64,000 nucleotides of DNA from Leucobacter ruminantium (GCF_017565705.1 NZ_JAGDYL010000001.1:1-64000); one strand, 5' to 3'; positions 1-10,189 are shown, counted from the stretch's first letter. Notes: a model not told the origin generated them from the sequence alone. Made by a program: numbers and translations.

Positions 1-138
1 CACGAACACGGAACGCACGAGGGCGCTTGCACCCTGGCTCGAGTTCTACAACACTGGACGCTGCCACTCAGCCCTGAGAGGCTTCCCACCGATCAGCCGA
101 CTGGAACCAACGTCCTGACCGGGTACAGCTAGCCGGCG

Positions 139-165
139 CCGGCTGCGCGGCTCGTCCGCAGCCGG
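139..165. terminator. Hairpin downstream of adnB
   Basis: Nine-base perfect inverted repeat (CCGGCTGCG at 139-147, CGCAGCCGG at 157-165) about 70 nt beyond the adnB stop codon on the minus strand. A second short palindrome, AGCCGGCGCCGGCT, lies at 131-144. There is no clear T-tract, so use as a terminator is inferred from position only. The rest of 1-234 shows no gene I can support. Confidence 0.4.
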
Positions 166-234
166 CGACTCGCGGCTGCACCGACGGAACGCTCCGTGCG
201 CCGACGGTGCCAGGTACCGCTGCGCCCGCCGCCC

Positions 235-3200
235 TCAGCCTGTGAGCCGGGCTGCCGCCTCTCTCCAGATCCGTTCGAGCTCGGCGAGGCTGTGCGCCTC
301 CCCGCCGCGCAGCTCCACACCCTCGGCCACGTAGAACAACGCGACGTCGATGCGCTCGGGGTCGACGCCCGCCCACTGCGCGTAGGCATGGCGGTAGAGG
401 TCGAGCTGGAAGAAGCGTTTCTCGCGCTCGGCATCGGTGCGGGGCGATCGGCCCGCCTTCCAGTCGACCACCTCGAAGCGCGCATCGTCGCCCGAGCCCG
501 AGCGGTAGACGGCGTCGAGCTTGCACACGAGGGTGCGGCCGGCGAACGGCAGGGTGACCTCCTGCTCCACGGCGATCGGCCTGAGGCCGGCCCATCGCGA
601 CCGCTCGAACACGTCGATGAGCGGTTCGAGCTCCCGTTCGACGTCGAACTCCGCGCGCCCGGGGTCCCACTCCTCGGGGTCGAAGCCGAACAGCGGAAGC
701 GCTGTACCGAGCGCCGTGGTGGCCCTGCGCTCGACCCACTCGTGGAAGCGGTTGCCGATACGCGTGCGCCGGAACGGGCGCTGCGGAACGGGGCGAAGTC
801 TGCGCCGCTCGGCCGCGCCGGGATCCTCGACGAACTCGTGGAAGGCGGAGGCCGTGATGCGCTCGGGCAGCCGCACGGCCGCTCCTTCGCCGCGCTCGGC
901 CGCCGCGCGCTCGGCGAGCAGCAGCCGCACGGTCTCGTCGACGGCCGCGCGCGGCTGCGCCTCGTCGGCTGCGAGCTCGGCTCGGAGCGCGGCGGCGGCT
1001 CGCAGCACGGGCTCCGTGCGCGCTCCGAGCGGATCGAGCGGCCAGGTCTCGGTCAGCTCGGCCGCCCCTCCTGGGTCGGTGTCGTACGCGCTCGCGACGG
1101 GCAGGTCCGAGATGACGCCGTGCTCCTGCAGTTCGAGCAGGTAGGGCGACGGCTGCCGGGGCCTCGACTGCCCGCCCCAGAACGACCCGCTCAGCAGGAG
1201 ACGACCGGCCGAGCGCGTGATCGCGACGTAGGCGAGTCTGCGCTCCTCCTCGGCATAGCGCTCCTTCGACTCGGCCTGGTAGTCGGCGATCCGGTCCTTC
1301 AGCTCCTTCTGGGTCGAGGCGAGCCGCCAGAGCAGCTGCGGACGCGCCGGGGCATCGCCGCGCAGTTCGTCGGGCAGCTGTCCCTTGCGCAGCCATCCGA
1401 CGCCGCGCCTCGGCGCGGCGGGAAACTCCCCCTCGACGAGTCTCGGGATCGCTACGATGTCCCACTCGAGCCCCTTCGAGCCGTGCGCAGTGATGAGCTG
1501 CACGGTGCCGGGGGCGGGCGCGGCGACGTGCTCGTCCACCTCGTCGGCCTCGATCGCCCGTTCGATCCACTCGAGCAGCGAGGGCAGCGTGCCGCGGTCG
1601 TCGACGGCGAGGTAACCGGCGACGAGTTCGCCGAAGACGTCGAGGTTTGCGAGCGCGGCGGCCCCGCCACCGTGATCCCTCGCCTCGTTCGCCTCGAGTT
1701 CGATGTCCAGGCGCAGGGCGTGCACGGCCGCGGAGATGAGCTCGCCGATGTCTCCGCCGACGCTCTGTCTCAGGTTCGCCAGCATCCGGCCGGCCTCGCG
1801 CAGGCGCGCGATTCCGGTCTCGCTGATCCCGGTGAGGGCGCGGTGCGAGGGATCCCTGATCGTCGCGATCTGGTCGAGCGCGTCGATGAGCGTGAACTGC
1901 CGATCCGGGTCGGGGAGCACGCTGTCGGCCTCGCGGTCGGCCTCGCTGAGGCGCTGCTGGCCGACGTCGCGCGAGGAGAACCACCGTGCGGCGTCTCGGA
2001 GGCCCGCCAGGTCGGCGACGCCGATGCGGAAGCGTGGGCCCGCGAGCAGTCTGATGAGGTCTCCGCCGGCGTCGGCGTACCAGACGCAGCGCAGCGCGCT
2101 CACGACGTCGGTGACCTCCGGGGTGCTGAGCAGACCGCCCAGGCCGATGATGCGGTTGGGAACGCCGACCGCTGAGAGCGCCGCGGCGAAGGCGGGCATG
2201 TGGCGCCGGTTGCGGAAGATCACCGCGGCGCTCGGCGGTTCGCCGTGTTCGGCGAGGTGTGCCGCACGCGCGTCGGCGACCCAGCGGGCGAGCTGCTCCC
2301 GCTCCTCGTGCACGCTCTCCGGGAAGAGCCACTCGACGCTGCCTGCGACCGCGGCGGGACTCGGCGCCAGCCGCGGCACGGAGATCGGCGAGTCGGCGGC
2401 GAGCGGCGCGGACACGGCCGCGGCCGCATCGAGCACCGTGCGCGGATTCCTCCAGCTCGTCGACAGCGTGAGCGTGGCGGCGGCCTCGCGCTCCCCTGCG
2501 GGCCCGGCCGCGCGCCCGCGGAAATCGGCGTGGAAGGACTGCAGGCCCGCGGCCGAGGCGCCGCGCCAGCCGTAGATGGACTGGTGGGGGTCGCCGACCG
2601 CCATCACGGGCGACCCCGCGAAGATCCGCGAGAGCAGCCGGGTCTGCCCGACCGAGGTGTCCTGCACCTCGTCGAGCAGCACGGCCGCGTGGCGGCGCCG
2701 CAGCACGGCGACCGCGTCCGGGGATCCCTCGAGCGTGCGCGTCGCGAGCGCGAGCTGATCGGAGAACTCGATGAGCCCGCGACGCTGCTTGGCGGCCGCG
2801 AACTCTCGCGCGAGTCTCGTGAGCAGGGGCGTCTCCGCGACGTTCGCTACGGCCTTCGCCACGTCGGCGTAGTTCTTCCCGTCGGCGCCTCCGACGGTGT
2901 CTTTCTCGTTGTAAGGGAGCTCGATGACCCGCGCGAACTCGCCGACGATCTGCTCGACCCGATCGAACGAGGTCAGGTTGTCCGCGACCGCGTGGTCGAT
3001 CGCGAGCACGTGCCGCACGAGCTCGGGCGTGCGGAGCGAACTCGTCACGAGGTCGGGGTCGTCGCTGGAGAGGATCGTCTCGCGCGCGACGCGCCAGGCG
3101 GTGGCCTCATCGATGACGACGGCTCCCGGCGGGATGCCCGCAGCGACCCCGAACTCCTGCAGCACGCCGGAGGCGAAGGCGTTGTAGGTGCTGACCTCCG

Positions 3201-3618
3201 GCAGGTCGAGGCCGTCGCCCAGCAGCCGCGCCAGCTCATGAGCGCGCTCGGACTCGCGGGCCGAGAGTCGGCCGAGCTCGGCAGCGTCTCCCAGCCGTGC
3301 GCTGAAGTTCTCGAGGCGGGTGGTGATCCGCTCGCGCAGCTCGCCCGCAGCCTTCCTGGTGAAGGTGAGGCCGAGCACCCGGTCGGGTTCTACCAGGCCG
3401 TTGGCGACGAGCCAGACGACGCGGTTCGCCATCGTCTCGGTCTTGCCGCTGCCCGCGCCGGCTATGACGAGCGCGCTGCCCGCGAGCGGGTGCTCGATCA
3501 CCGCGCGCTGCTCCGCCGTCGGCAGGAGCGGCGGTCTCTCCGGGTCGGCGAGCAGCTCCGCGATGCGATCGGCGGTGAACACCGGCGCGGATCCCGCCTG
3601 GTTCGTGCTCGCCATCAT
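235..3618 (-). CDS. adnB: AdnB-like UvrD-family helicase with C-terminal RecB-like nuclease
   Basis: Lead-motor subunit of the actinobacterial AdnAB double-strand-break resection machine (about 1127 aa; mycobacterial AdnB is about 1100). Seen: Walker A GAGSGKT at residues 54-60, motif Ia region GLTFTRKAAGELRERI, Walker B LLDEVQD at 314-320, GDPHQSIYGWRGA, TAHGSKGLEWD, and near the C-terminus a RecB-type nuclease core VVDWKAG followed by FFQLDLYRHAY. The ATG overlaps the adnA stop as ATGA; a second ATG follows directly at 3615. The overlap indicates translational coupling with adnA, fitting a heterodimer. The helicase and nuclease motifs look intact. AdnB naming follows motif quality and gene order as in mycobacteria. 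Confidence 0.9.
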   Translation of the reverse strand: MMASTNQAGSAPVFTADRIAELLADPERPPLLPTAEQRAVIEHPLAGSALVIAGAGSGKTETMANRVVWLVANGLVEPDRVLGLTFTRKAAGELRERITTRLENFSARLGDAAELGRLSARESERAHELARLLGDGLDLPEVSTYNAFASGVLQEFGVAAGIPPGAVVIDEATAWRVARETILSSDDPDLVTSSLRTPELVRHVLAIDHAVADNLTSFDRVEQIVGEFARVIELPYNEKDTVGGADGKNYADVAKAVANVAETPLLTRLAREFAAAKQRRGLIEFSDQLALATRTLEGSPDAVAVLRRRHAAVLLDEVQDTSVGQTRLLSRIFAGSPVMAVGDPHQSIYGWRGASAAGLQSFHADFRGRAAGPAGEREAAATLTLSTSWRNPRTVLDAAAAVSAPLAADSPISVPRLAPSPAAVAGSVEWLFPESVHEEREQLARWVADARAAHLAEHGEPPSAAVIFRNRRHMPAFAAALSAVGVPNRIIGLGGLLSTPEVTDVVSALRCVWYADAGGDLIRLLAGPRFRIGVADLAGLRDAARWFSSRDVGQQRLSEADREADSVLPDPDRQFTLIDALDQIATIRDPSHRALTGISETGIARLREAGRMLANLRQSVGGDIGELISAAVHALRLDIELEANEARDHGGGAAALANLDVFGELVAGYLAVDDRGTLPSLLEWIERAIEADEVDEHVAAPAPGTVQLITAHGSKGLEWDIVAIPRLVEGEFPAAPRRGVGWLRKGQLPDELRGDAPARPQLLWRLASTQKELKDRIADYQAESKERYAEEERRLAYVAITRSAGRLLLSGSFWGGQSRPRQPSPYLLELQEHGVISDLPVASAYDTDPGGAAELTETWPLDPLGARTEPVLRAAAALRAELAADEAQPRAAVDETVRLLLAERAAAERGEGAAVRLPERITASAFHEFVEDPGAAERRRLRPVPQRPFRRTRIGNRFHEWVERRATTALGTALPLFGFDPEEWDPGRAEFDVERELEPLIDVFERSRWAGLRPIAVEQEVTLPFAGRTLVCKLDAVYRSGSGDDARFEVVDWKAGRSPRTDAEREKRFFQLDLYRHAYAQWAGVDPERIDVALFYVAEGVELRGGEAHSLAELERIWREAAARLTG

Positions 3619-6600
3619 GCGCGGCTCACCGCCTCGATGATGTGGAGTCTGCAATTGCCCGGCTGATGCGGGTCGGAGCAGTGGTGCTCGATGCGGGCGG
3701 TGAAGGCGCCGGCCGCCATGATCTCGGCCGCGGCGAGCACGCGCTGCACGAGTTCGGCACGCCCTTCCTCGGAGAGCGGCTGCTGGACTCGCTCGATGAA
3801 ACCCGCGCCCTTCGCGGCGTCGGGATGCACGTAGAGCAGCCGTGCGCCGCCGCTGCGCACGGCGCCCGGGCCGGGCTCCCCCGTGTGGACCGAAGCGGCC
3901 TCGGAGCCGGGCTCTTCCGCGCCGCCCGGCCCGGCACCGGAGCCGGCCTCGGAGCCGAGCACGGCTTCGGACTCGTGCCCGGTCGCAGAGGAGTCGATGG
4001 CGGAGGCACCGAGGTCGAACGCACCGAGCATCACCCCGAGCTGATAGGCCTGCAGCTGAGCGTGGCGCTCGGCCTCCGGTTTCGACGGCGGCGTGGCGCC
4101 GGTCTTGAGATCGAGCACGGTGATCTCCGCCCCCGTCGGAGTCTCGCGCAGTTCGAGCCGATCGGCCTTGCCGCGCAGCTCAGCCGGCCCAAGAGGGATC
4201 GCGAAGCCCGACTCGCGCCCGATGAGGCGTCGGTCGGACGCGTCGAATTCGCGCAGGTAGTCGGCGAGGCCCCGGGCCATCGCCGCCGCGGTCGATTTCG
4301 CGCGCTCCGACTCCCACTCGGCGTCGAAGGGCAGTTTGCCCCACTCGCTCGTGATGGCCTCGAGCAGCTCCTCGGGGTCGTGCCCCTCCGCGGTCTCGAG
4401 CGCGTGATGCACGAGCGTTCCGAGGCTGGCCTGCACGCTGCCGCTGCTCCCCCCGAGCGCCGTCACCGCCCAGTCGAGAGGACAGCGCTCGGCGGCCTCG
4501 AGTTGGGAGGGGCTGACCGGGATCCTCCGCTCGCCGTCTCCCTCCCCCGCACGGCCGATCGGGGCGTAGAGCGGGGCCTCCGTGCTCGGCGGCAGCACGC
4601 CGTACCACTCGTCGGGGTGCGCGCCGGGCACGCCCGCGCGCACGAGTTCGGAGAGCGACACCAGCGCCTCGCCGTCCGACGGATCGGCGACGACCCTGCG
4701 ACGCAACGCAGCGACGGCCCCGCGCAGGGTGAGCCGTGAACTCGGCAGTCCGTCGCGCAGGTGCTCGCGACCGAAGCCGAAGAAGGGGCTGGGGTGGTGA
4801 TCCTCGTCTGCGATCGCCACCACCAGCAGTTCCTCGCGCGCCCGCGCGCAGGCCTGCGCGAAGAGCCGCAACTCGTCGTGGATCGTGTCCTTGCGCGACG
4901 GGGCGGTCGCCTCGCCGCCCCGCAACCAGCGTTCGAGAGCGACGGTGCCGAGCAGGGATCCGCGGGAACGCGTGTTCGGCCAGACCCCGTCTTCGGGACC
5001 GATGATCGCGACGAACCCGAACTCCCTGCCGATCGCGCCCTGCGGCGTGGTCACGGTGACCGCGGCGCGCTCGCCTCGCTGCGCCAGCGTGTCCTCGGGA
5101 ACCGTGTTCTCGAGCAGATCGTCGAGCAGTTCGGAGACGGGCTGCTCGCTGGCCTGCTCCTCGTGCCGCTGCAGCGCGAAGAAGAGGCCGAGCGCGGCGT
5201 CGAGGGATCGGTTCGCCTCGTCCGAACGGGCCCCGCGGCCCGCGAGAGCCTCATCCTGCCACCTATCGGCGAGCCGCGTGCCGTCCCAGATCGCCCAGAG
5301 CACTTCGCGGGGGGTGCCCCCGGCCTCGCGTACCCGATCTCCCGCCGCCGCGATGAGGCCGAGGCGACGCAGAGCCCTGCCCCCGGCGCTGTCCACGGCC
5401 GGTTCGGCCCCGGGGAACGCGAACGCATCGAGCACCACCTCGTCGGTCGCCCTCGGGTCCCTCTCCTCGTCGCGCGCCGCGCGGCGCTCCCGCATGAGGA
5501 GCGCGCCGCGGAGCCGCCGCACCGCGACAGGGTCGAGCCCGCCGACCGGGCCGCCGAGCAGGTGGAGCACGCCCTCCGCGTCGAGTCGGGCGATGTCGAG
5601 GGCGTGCTGCAGCAGCCCCACGAGATCGCGCACGATCCGATGCTCGCGCAGCACGATGCCGCCGGCGACGACCCCCGTGGGCACCTGGTGCGAGGCGAGA
5701 CCGCGCGAGATGCGCGCCGCCTCGGACCGCGAGCGGCAGAGCACCGCCATTCCACCCCAGTCGAGTGGTTCGCCGCCCTCGAGCCCGAGCCTGCGCGAGC
5801 GCATGCGGTGGGCCACGATCCCGAGCTGTTCGGCAGGCGAAGACGCCCGCGCGAAATCTATGCGCCCTGCGGCATCCCCGGACGCCGCGGAGCGCTGCGC
5901 ACCTGCGCCGGCGGCGCCGACGCGGGCCGTGAGCCCGCGCACCAGCTCGCGGATCTCCCGCCCGTGTCGGTGCACCGTGCCGAGCACTGCAGCCTGCTCG
6001 GGCTCCGCACCCGCTACGCCGCCCGTCACTCCCCCTCCGCCGACTCCCCCGCGCCTCGCGAGCTCTGAGGTGAGGGCCGTGAGCATGCGGGTCCGCTCGC
6101 CGTGGAAGGCCGCTGTCGCCACGTCCGGGTCGCCGAAGACCCAGACGGCGCTGCCCGCAGCGGCGCAGGCGGCGAGCAGCGCGAGCTGCCCCTCGCCGAG
6201 TTCCTGGGCGTCGTCGACGAGCAGCAGGCGCGGTGGCTCTGCCCGGCCTGCGCGCAGCTCGCCCGCCGCGGCCCGCAGCAGCGCACTCGAGCTCAGCTCT
6301 TCCGGCCTCTCGACTCCGAGACGGCGATCGACCGCACCGATGATCGCGAGCGCCTCGCGCCAACGGGCGATCAGCTCATCGGCCGGGGCGTCGGTCCGCG
6401 CGTCGAGCGCGGCCCGGCCCCGCAGTCGCGCGAGCTCGTCGCCCAACGAGCCGGTGTGGAGGTCGAAGTCGTCGATCACGCGCCAGAACTCGCGCAGCTC
6501 CGCCCTGAACGCCGGACTGCGCAGCACCTCGTCGACGAGCACGGCGGAGGTCCCATCAGCCGCACGCTCCGCAAGACGATCCTCGATGACGGCGGCGATC

Positions 6601-6947
6601 GCCTCGTCCTGCGCCGTACCGGTGAGCAGCCTGGGCACGGGGTCGCCCGAGGCGGCCGCGGCCTGGGCGAGCACCGCGAAGGCGAGCGAGGCCGGAGTGC
6701 GGGCGGGGGTGCCCCCGAGTGCACGCCGCGCACGGGACTCGATGGAACCGCGCAGCGCAGCCGCGGCCAGGCGATTCGGCGCGATCGCCAGCACATCGGC
6801 CTCGCTGCGCCCCGGGCGCTCGAGCACCCGGGCGTAAGCCTCGACGAGCACGGAGCTCTTGCCGCTGCCGGGCGCCCCGAGCACACGTGCGTGCCGGTCG
6901 GGGTCGAACGCCAGAACGGCGAGCTGCGCGGGGTCGAATCGGATCAT
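3615..6947 (-). CDS. adnA: AdnA-like helicase-nuclease subunit
   Basis: First gene of the adnAB pair (1110 aa). Walker A GAPGSGKS lies at residues 24-31, but the Walker B box is degenerate (LLLVDDAQE instead of a DEAQD-type box), as expected for the weaker motor subunit. A PD-(D/E)XK nuclease core is visible in the C-terminal third (VLDLKTG, then QLQAYQLG). ERCPLDW plus two C-terminal cysteines (HHCSDPHQPGNC) resemble an iron-sulfur-stapled nuclease, but only three of the usual four cysteines are evident. A low-complexity Gly/Ala/Glu stretch interrupts the nuclease domain. TAGGCT on the minus strand ends 6 nt before the ATG, so the message is probably leaderless. Confidence 0.88.
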   Translation of the reverse strand: MIRFDPAQLAVLAFDPDRHARVLGAPGSGKSSVLVEAYARVLERPGRSEADVLAIAPNRLAAAALRGSIESRARRALGGTPARTPASLAFAVLAQAAAASGDPVPRLLTGTAQDEAIAAVIEDRLAERAADGTSAVLVDEVLRSPAFRAELREFWRVIDDFDLHTGSLGDELARLRGRAALDARTDAPADELIARWREALAIIGAVDRRLGVERPEELSSSALLRAAAGELRAGRAEPPRLLLVDDAQELGEGQLALLAACAAAGSAVWVFGDPDVATAAFHGERTRMLTALTSELARRGGVGGGGVTGGVAGAEPEQAAVLGTVHRHGREIRELVRGLTARVGAAGAGAQRSAASGDAAGRIDFARASSPAEQLGIVAHRMRSRRLGLEGGEPLDWGGMAVLCRSRSEAARISRGLASHQVPTGVVAGGIVLREHRIVRDLVGLLQHALDIARLDAEGVLHLLGGPVGGLDPVAVRRLRGALLMRERRAARDEERDPRATDEVVLDAFAFPGAEPAVDSAGGRALRRLGLIAAAGDRVREAGGTPREVLWAIWDGTRLADRWQDEALAGRGARSDEANRSLDAALGLFFALQRHEEQASEQPVSELLDDLLENTVPEDTLAQRGERAAVTVTTPQGAIGREFGFVAIIGPEDGVWPNTRSRGSLLGTVALERWLRGGEATAPSRKDTIHDELRLFAQACARAREELLVVAIADEDHHPSPFFGFGREHLRDGLPSSRLTLRGAVAALRRRVVADPSDGEALVSLSELVRAGVPGAHPDEWYGVLPPSTEAPLYAPIGRAGEGDGERRIPVSPSQLEAAERCPLDWAVTALGGSSGSVQASLGTLVHHALETAEGHDPEELLEAITSEWGKLPFDAEWESERAKSTAAAMARGLADYLREFDASDRRLIGRESGFAIPLGPAELRGKADRLELRETPTGAEITVLDLKTGATPPSKPEAERHAQLQAYQLGVMLGAFDLGASAIDSSATGHESEAVLGSEAGSGAGPGGAEEPGSEAASVHTGEPGPGAVRSGGARLLYVHPDAAKGAGFIERVQQPLSEEGRAELVQRVLAAAEIMAAGAFTARIEHHCSDPHQPGNCRLHIIEAVSRA

Positions 6948-7289
6948 GCGATCAGCCTACTGAGCGCCTCGGACATTCCGGCCGGGGTGTCGGCGCGGGA
7001 TCCCCGGCCCCGATGCGAGGCGCATCCCGACGCTGCGAAGCCCAGCCGAACGACGCTCAGGAGGACCGCCCGGAACAGCCGGGCCGCCGGTACGCGGCAG
7101 CCGTTCAGCGCGATGCGTCCGCGTCGCGGGATCCGACAATTCCGCGCCGATTCCGGAGCATTCCTTCGGCCCGTCCGACAACCCCTCCCGAGAATGTCCG
7201 GGGCGGTCGCTACTCTGTGCCGTGAGATCAGCGCCGAACACCGACCACCGGCAGGCGGGCGGCGCACGAGCAGCGAGGAGGCTGATCGC
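6948..7289. other. Intergenic region between divergent adnA and penicillin-acylase gene
   Basis: About 340 nt without a supportable gene. It holds the adnA -10 box (TAGGCT on the minus strand, 6954-6959) and a possible plus-strand -10 TACTCT at 7210-7215 for the acylase gene, leaving a 5' leader of roughly 70 nt. No convincing -35 box, riboswitch fold or RNA gene was recognised. Confidence 0.5.
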
Positions 7290-10025
7290 ATGACCCAGCG
7301 CACCGACGAGCACCGACCCGCACGTCAGCGGAGGCGTCGCCTGCGGCGAGCGCTGCTCGGCGTGCTCGCCGGTCTCGTGGGCCTCGCGGTCGTCGTCGCG
7401 GGCATCGGCGCGTGGGCGGTGACGCGGTCGTTCCCGCAGCTCGACGGCCGAATCGACGCTGCGGGCATCGACTCGCGGGTCGATGTGCAGCGAGATGCCC
7501 GGGGCATCCCGACCATCACCGCCGACTCCAGCGCCGACCTCTTCTTCGTGCAGGGCTTCGTGCACGCGCAGGATCGCTTCTGGGAGATGGACTTCCGGCG
7601 CCACCTCACGAGCGGTAGGCTCTCCGAGCTGTTCGGCGAGTCGCAGCGCGACACCGACGTGTTCCTCCGCACGCTCGGCTGGCACCGGGTCGCCGAGCAG
7701 GAGGTCGAAGCGCTTCCAGAGGAGGTGCGCGGTTACTACGAGGCCTACGCCGAAGGGGTGAACGCCTACCTCGCCGACCGCAGCGGCGGTCGGATCTCGT
7801 TGGAGTACACCGTGCTCGGCATGCAGAACCCCGACTACGAACCCGAGCCGTGGACTCCGGCCGACTCCGTGGCGTGGTTCAAGGCGATGGCGTGGGATCT
7901 GCGCACGAACATCGAGGACGAGACGGCGCGGGCTCTCGAGAGCCGTTCGCTCTCCCCCGAACGGCTCGCCGAGCTGTATCCGGGCTACCCCTTCGACGAG
8001 CACCCGGTGATCCTCGCGGACGACCGGGCCGGCGGGGCGGTGATCGCGGCCTCCGCCGGCGCCCCCGCGGTGGAGGAGGCCGGGTCCGGTGGAGAGGGAC
8101 TCGCCGAACCGGGCGCATCGGCCTCCGACCCGGGCGGCTCCGCCTCCCCGCAGTCCGAATCGGCGCAGTCCGCGCCCGCCGACGCCTCGGCGCCTGCCGC
8201 CGAATCCGTACTCGGCAGGGTCGACGCGCTCATCTCCTCTCAGAGCGAGGGTGTGGGATCGAACTCCTGGGTGGTGTCGGGCGAGTTCACCGAGAGCGGC
8301 AAGCCGCTCCTCGCCAACGACCCCCACCTCGGCGCGGAGATGCCGTCGGTGTGGACCCAGATGCAGTTGCGATGCCGATCCGTCGACGAGCGGTGCCCGT
8401 TCGACGTCGCGGGTTTCAGCTTCTCGGGCCTGCCCGGCATCGTGATCGGGCACAACCGCGAGGTCGCTTGGGGCTTCACGAACCTCACGACCGACGTCGC
8501 CGACCTCTACGTCGAACGGGTCGAGCCCGACGGCTACTGGAAGGACGGGAAGAAGCACCCCTTCGAGACGCGTAGGGAGACGATCCGCGTCGCGGGCGGG
8601 AGCGACGAGGAGATCGAGGTGCGCTCGACCGCGCACGGGCCGATCGTCTCCGGCCTCACCCCCGACTTCACCGCGATCGCCGAGCACCCCCGCGTGGGCA
8701 CAGCATCCGGCGGGGGCGGGACCGCAGTCGATCCCTCGACCCTGGGAGCGCTGCCGCCCGGCGAGTTCGCGGTGAGTCTGCGGTGGACGGCGCTCGACGC
8801 GGGCAGCACCGCAGAGGCGATCTTCCTCATGAACACGGCATCCGACTACGCGGGATTCCGCGAGGCGGCGTCGAAGTTCGACGTCCCCGCGCAGAATCTG
8901 ATCTACGCGGACCTCGACGGAAACATCGGGTATCAGGCTCCGGGCAGGCTCCCCGTGCGCGGGGCGGGCGACGGCTGGCTGCCCCAGCCGGGCTGGGACA
9001 GCGCATACGATTGGCGCGGCTTCGTCCCCTTCGACGAGCAACCGCGAACGCTCAATCCCGCATCGGGATACATCGTCACCGCGAACAACGCGATCGTCGA
9101 CGACGCCTACCCCTACCTCCTCAGCAGAGACTGGGACTACGGCTACCGCGCGGCGCGCATCGTCGAGCTGTTGGAGGAGCGCATCGCCGCGGGCCCGGTC
9201 GACTCGGCTGATATGACGGCCATCCAGCTCGACAACCGATTTCCTGCGGCCGCGGAGTTGCAGGCGGCCTACGCCAGCGTCTTGGATCCGACCGGGAGCC
9301 ACCCGGAAGGCGTGGGCGGCACCGACTCCGTCACGGCCTCCGCACTGCGGATGCTGCAGGAGTGGGACGGGCAGAACGATGCGGATTCGGCGGCTGCGGC
9401 CTATGCGAACGTGCTGTGGGAGCACGTCACCGCCGAGATGGTGCAGGCCATCGGCGGCACGGACGCGAACGGCACCGCTGCGATCCCCCGTGACGATCAG
9501 GGGCGCTTCGCGCTCTTCTTCGCCCGGCAGCTCGATGACCCCGAGAGCGTCTGGTTCGGCGACGACCGCGAAGCCCTGCTGCTCTCGGCGGCCGAGGCGG
9601 CATCGCACGAACTCGTCGAGGCGCAGGGATCGGACCCGTCGCGCTGGAACTGGGGCGAGCTGCACGCGCTCGAACTGACGAACGGCACCTTCGGCACGAG
9701 CGGCATCGCGCCGATCGAGGCGCTCTTCAACCGAGGACCCTATCCCGTCGGCGGCGGCTCGAGCGTCGTCAACGCGACGGGCTGGACGCTCGGGGAGGGC
9801 TACGAGACCGTCACCGTACCGTCGATGCGCATGGTGATCGACCTCGACGATTGGGATGCCTCGACCTGGCAGAACCTCTCGGGCCAGAGTGGACACGCGT
9901 TCCACCCGAACTACGCCGATCAGGCCGAGAACTGGGCCTCCGGCGAGACCTACGCCTGGCCCTACTCCAGGAAGGCCGTCGAGGCGGCCACGACGCATCG
10001 CCTGGTGATCGAACCCTCGACGTAG
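7290..10025 (+). CDS. Penicillin acylase family (Ntn-hydrolase) protein, membrane-anchored
   Basis: 911 aa, start chosen at the ATG preceded by GCGAGGAGG. A basic N-terminus is followed by one hydrophobic segment (about residues 24-46), so the enzyme is exported or anchored. The autocatalytic cleavage site is clear: GVGSNSW with nucleophile Ser324, followed by the family motif LLANDPHLG. The N-terminal (alpha-chain) part has FVHAQDRFWEMDFRR; the beta chain has GHNREVAWGFTN. A Ser/Ala/Pro-rich stretch just before Ser324 looks like the spacer peptide removed during maturation, longer and less complex than usual. Family members hydrolyse amides such as beta-lactam side chains or acyl-homoserine lactones. 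The substrate cannot be told from sequence. Confidence 0.92.
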   Translation: MTQRTDEHRPARQRRRRLRRALLGVLAGLVGLAVVVAGIGAWAVTRSFPQLDGRIDAAGIDSRVDVQRDARGIPTITADSSADLFFVQGFVHAQDRFWEMDFRRHLTSGRLSELFGESQRDTDVFLRTLGWHRVAEQEVEALPEEVRGYYEAYAEGVNAYLADRSGGRISLEYTVLGMQNPDYEPEPWTPADSVAWFKAMAWDLRTNIEDETARALESRSLSPERLAELYPGYPFDEHPVILADDRAGGAVIAASAGAPAVEEAGSGGEGLAEPGASASDPGGSASPQSESAQSAPADASAPAAESVLGRVDALISSQSEGVGSNSWVVSGEFTESGKPLLANDPHLGAEMPSVWTQMQLRCRSVDERCPFDVAGFSFSGLPGIVIGHNREVAWGFTNLTTDVADLYVERVEPDGYWKDGKKHPFETRRETIRVAGGSDEEIEVRSTAHGPIVSGLTPDFTAIAEHPRVGTASGGGGTAVDPSTLGALPPGEFAVSLRWTALDAGSTAEAIFLMNTASDYAGFREAASKFDVPAQNLIYADLDGNIGYQAPGRLPVRGAGDGWLPQPGWDSAYDWRGFVPFDEQPRTLNPASGYIVTANNAIVDDAYPYLLSRDWDYGYRAARIVELLEERIAAGPVDSADMTAIQLDNRFPAAAELQAAYASVLDPTGSHPEGVGGTDSVTASALRMLQEWDGQNDADSAAAAYANVLWEHVTAEMVQAIGGTDANGTAAIPRDDQGRFALFFARQLDDPESVWFGDDREALLLSAAEAASHELVEAQGSDPSRWNWGELHALELTNGTFGTSGIAPIEALFNRGPYPVGGGSSVVNATGWTLGEGYETVTVPSMRMVIDLDDWDASTWQNLSGQSGHAFHPNYADQAENWASGETYAWPYSRKAVEAATTHRLVIEPST

Positions 10026-10099
10026 CCGGGACGGTTCGGTCGCGCTGCGCTGCTGGCGAACGGCGCCACCGGGCGGGACGACGACCGCCCACCGCCCCC

Positions 10100-10105
10100 T
10101 AGACT
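10100..10105 (+). promoter_or_regulatory. Putative -10 box for the DUF3107 gene
   Basis: TAGACT of the same class as the -10 boxes elsewhere in the window. Here it gives a leader of about 78 nt, and the downstream GTG has a strong ribosome binding site instead of being leaderless. No clear -35 box. Confidence 0.4.
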
Positions 10106-10189
10106 CGGAGGCAGCGGCGCCGGAACCCGTTGTTCCGGCGCCGAGCAGCACTGTGCCGCGGCCCCGCGCCGCAACCGAGGAGGTATTCC

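Noticed and set aside
68-2332. 754-codon minus-strand frame overlapping adnB
   Set aside because: Arg/Ala-rich shadow of adnB in another frame, without domains or a sensible start.
6102-7289. Long open frame continuing upstream of the penicillin-acylase gene
   Set aside because: It is antisense to adnA and keeps open because of high GC; the true start has GCGAGGAGG and a membrane anchor directly after it.
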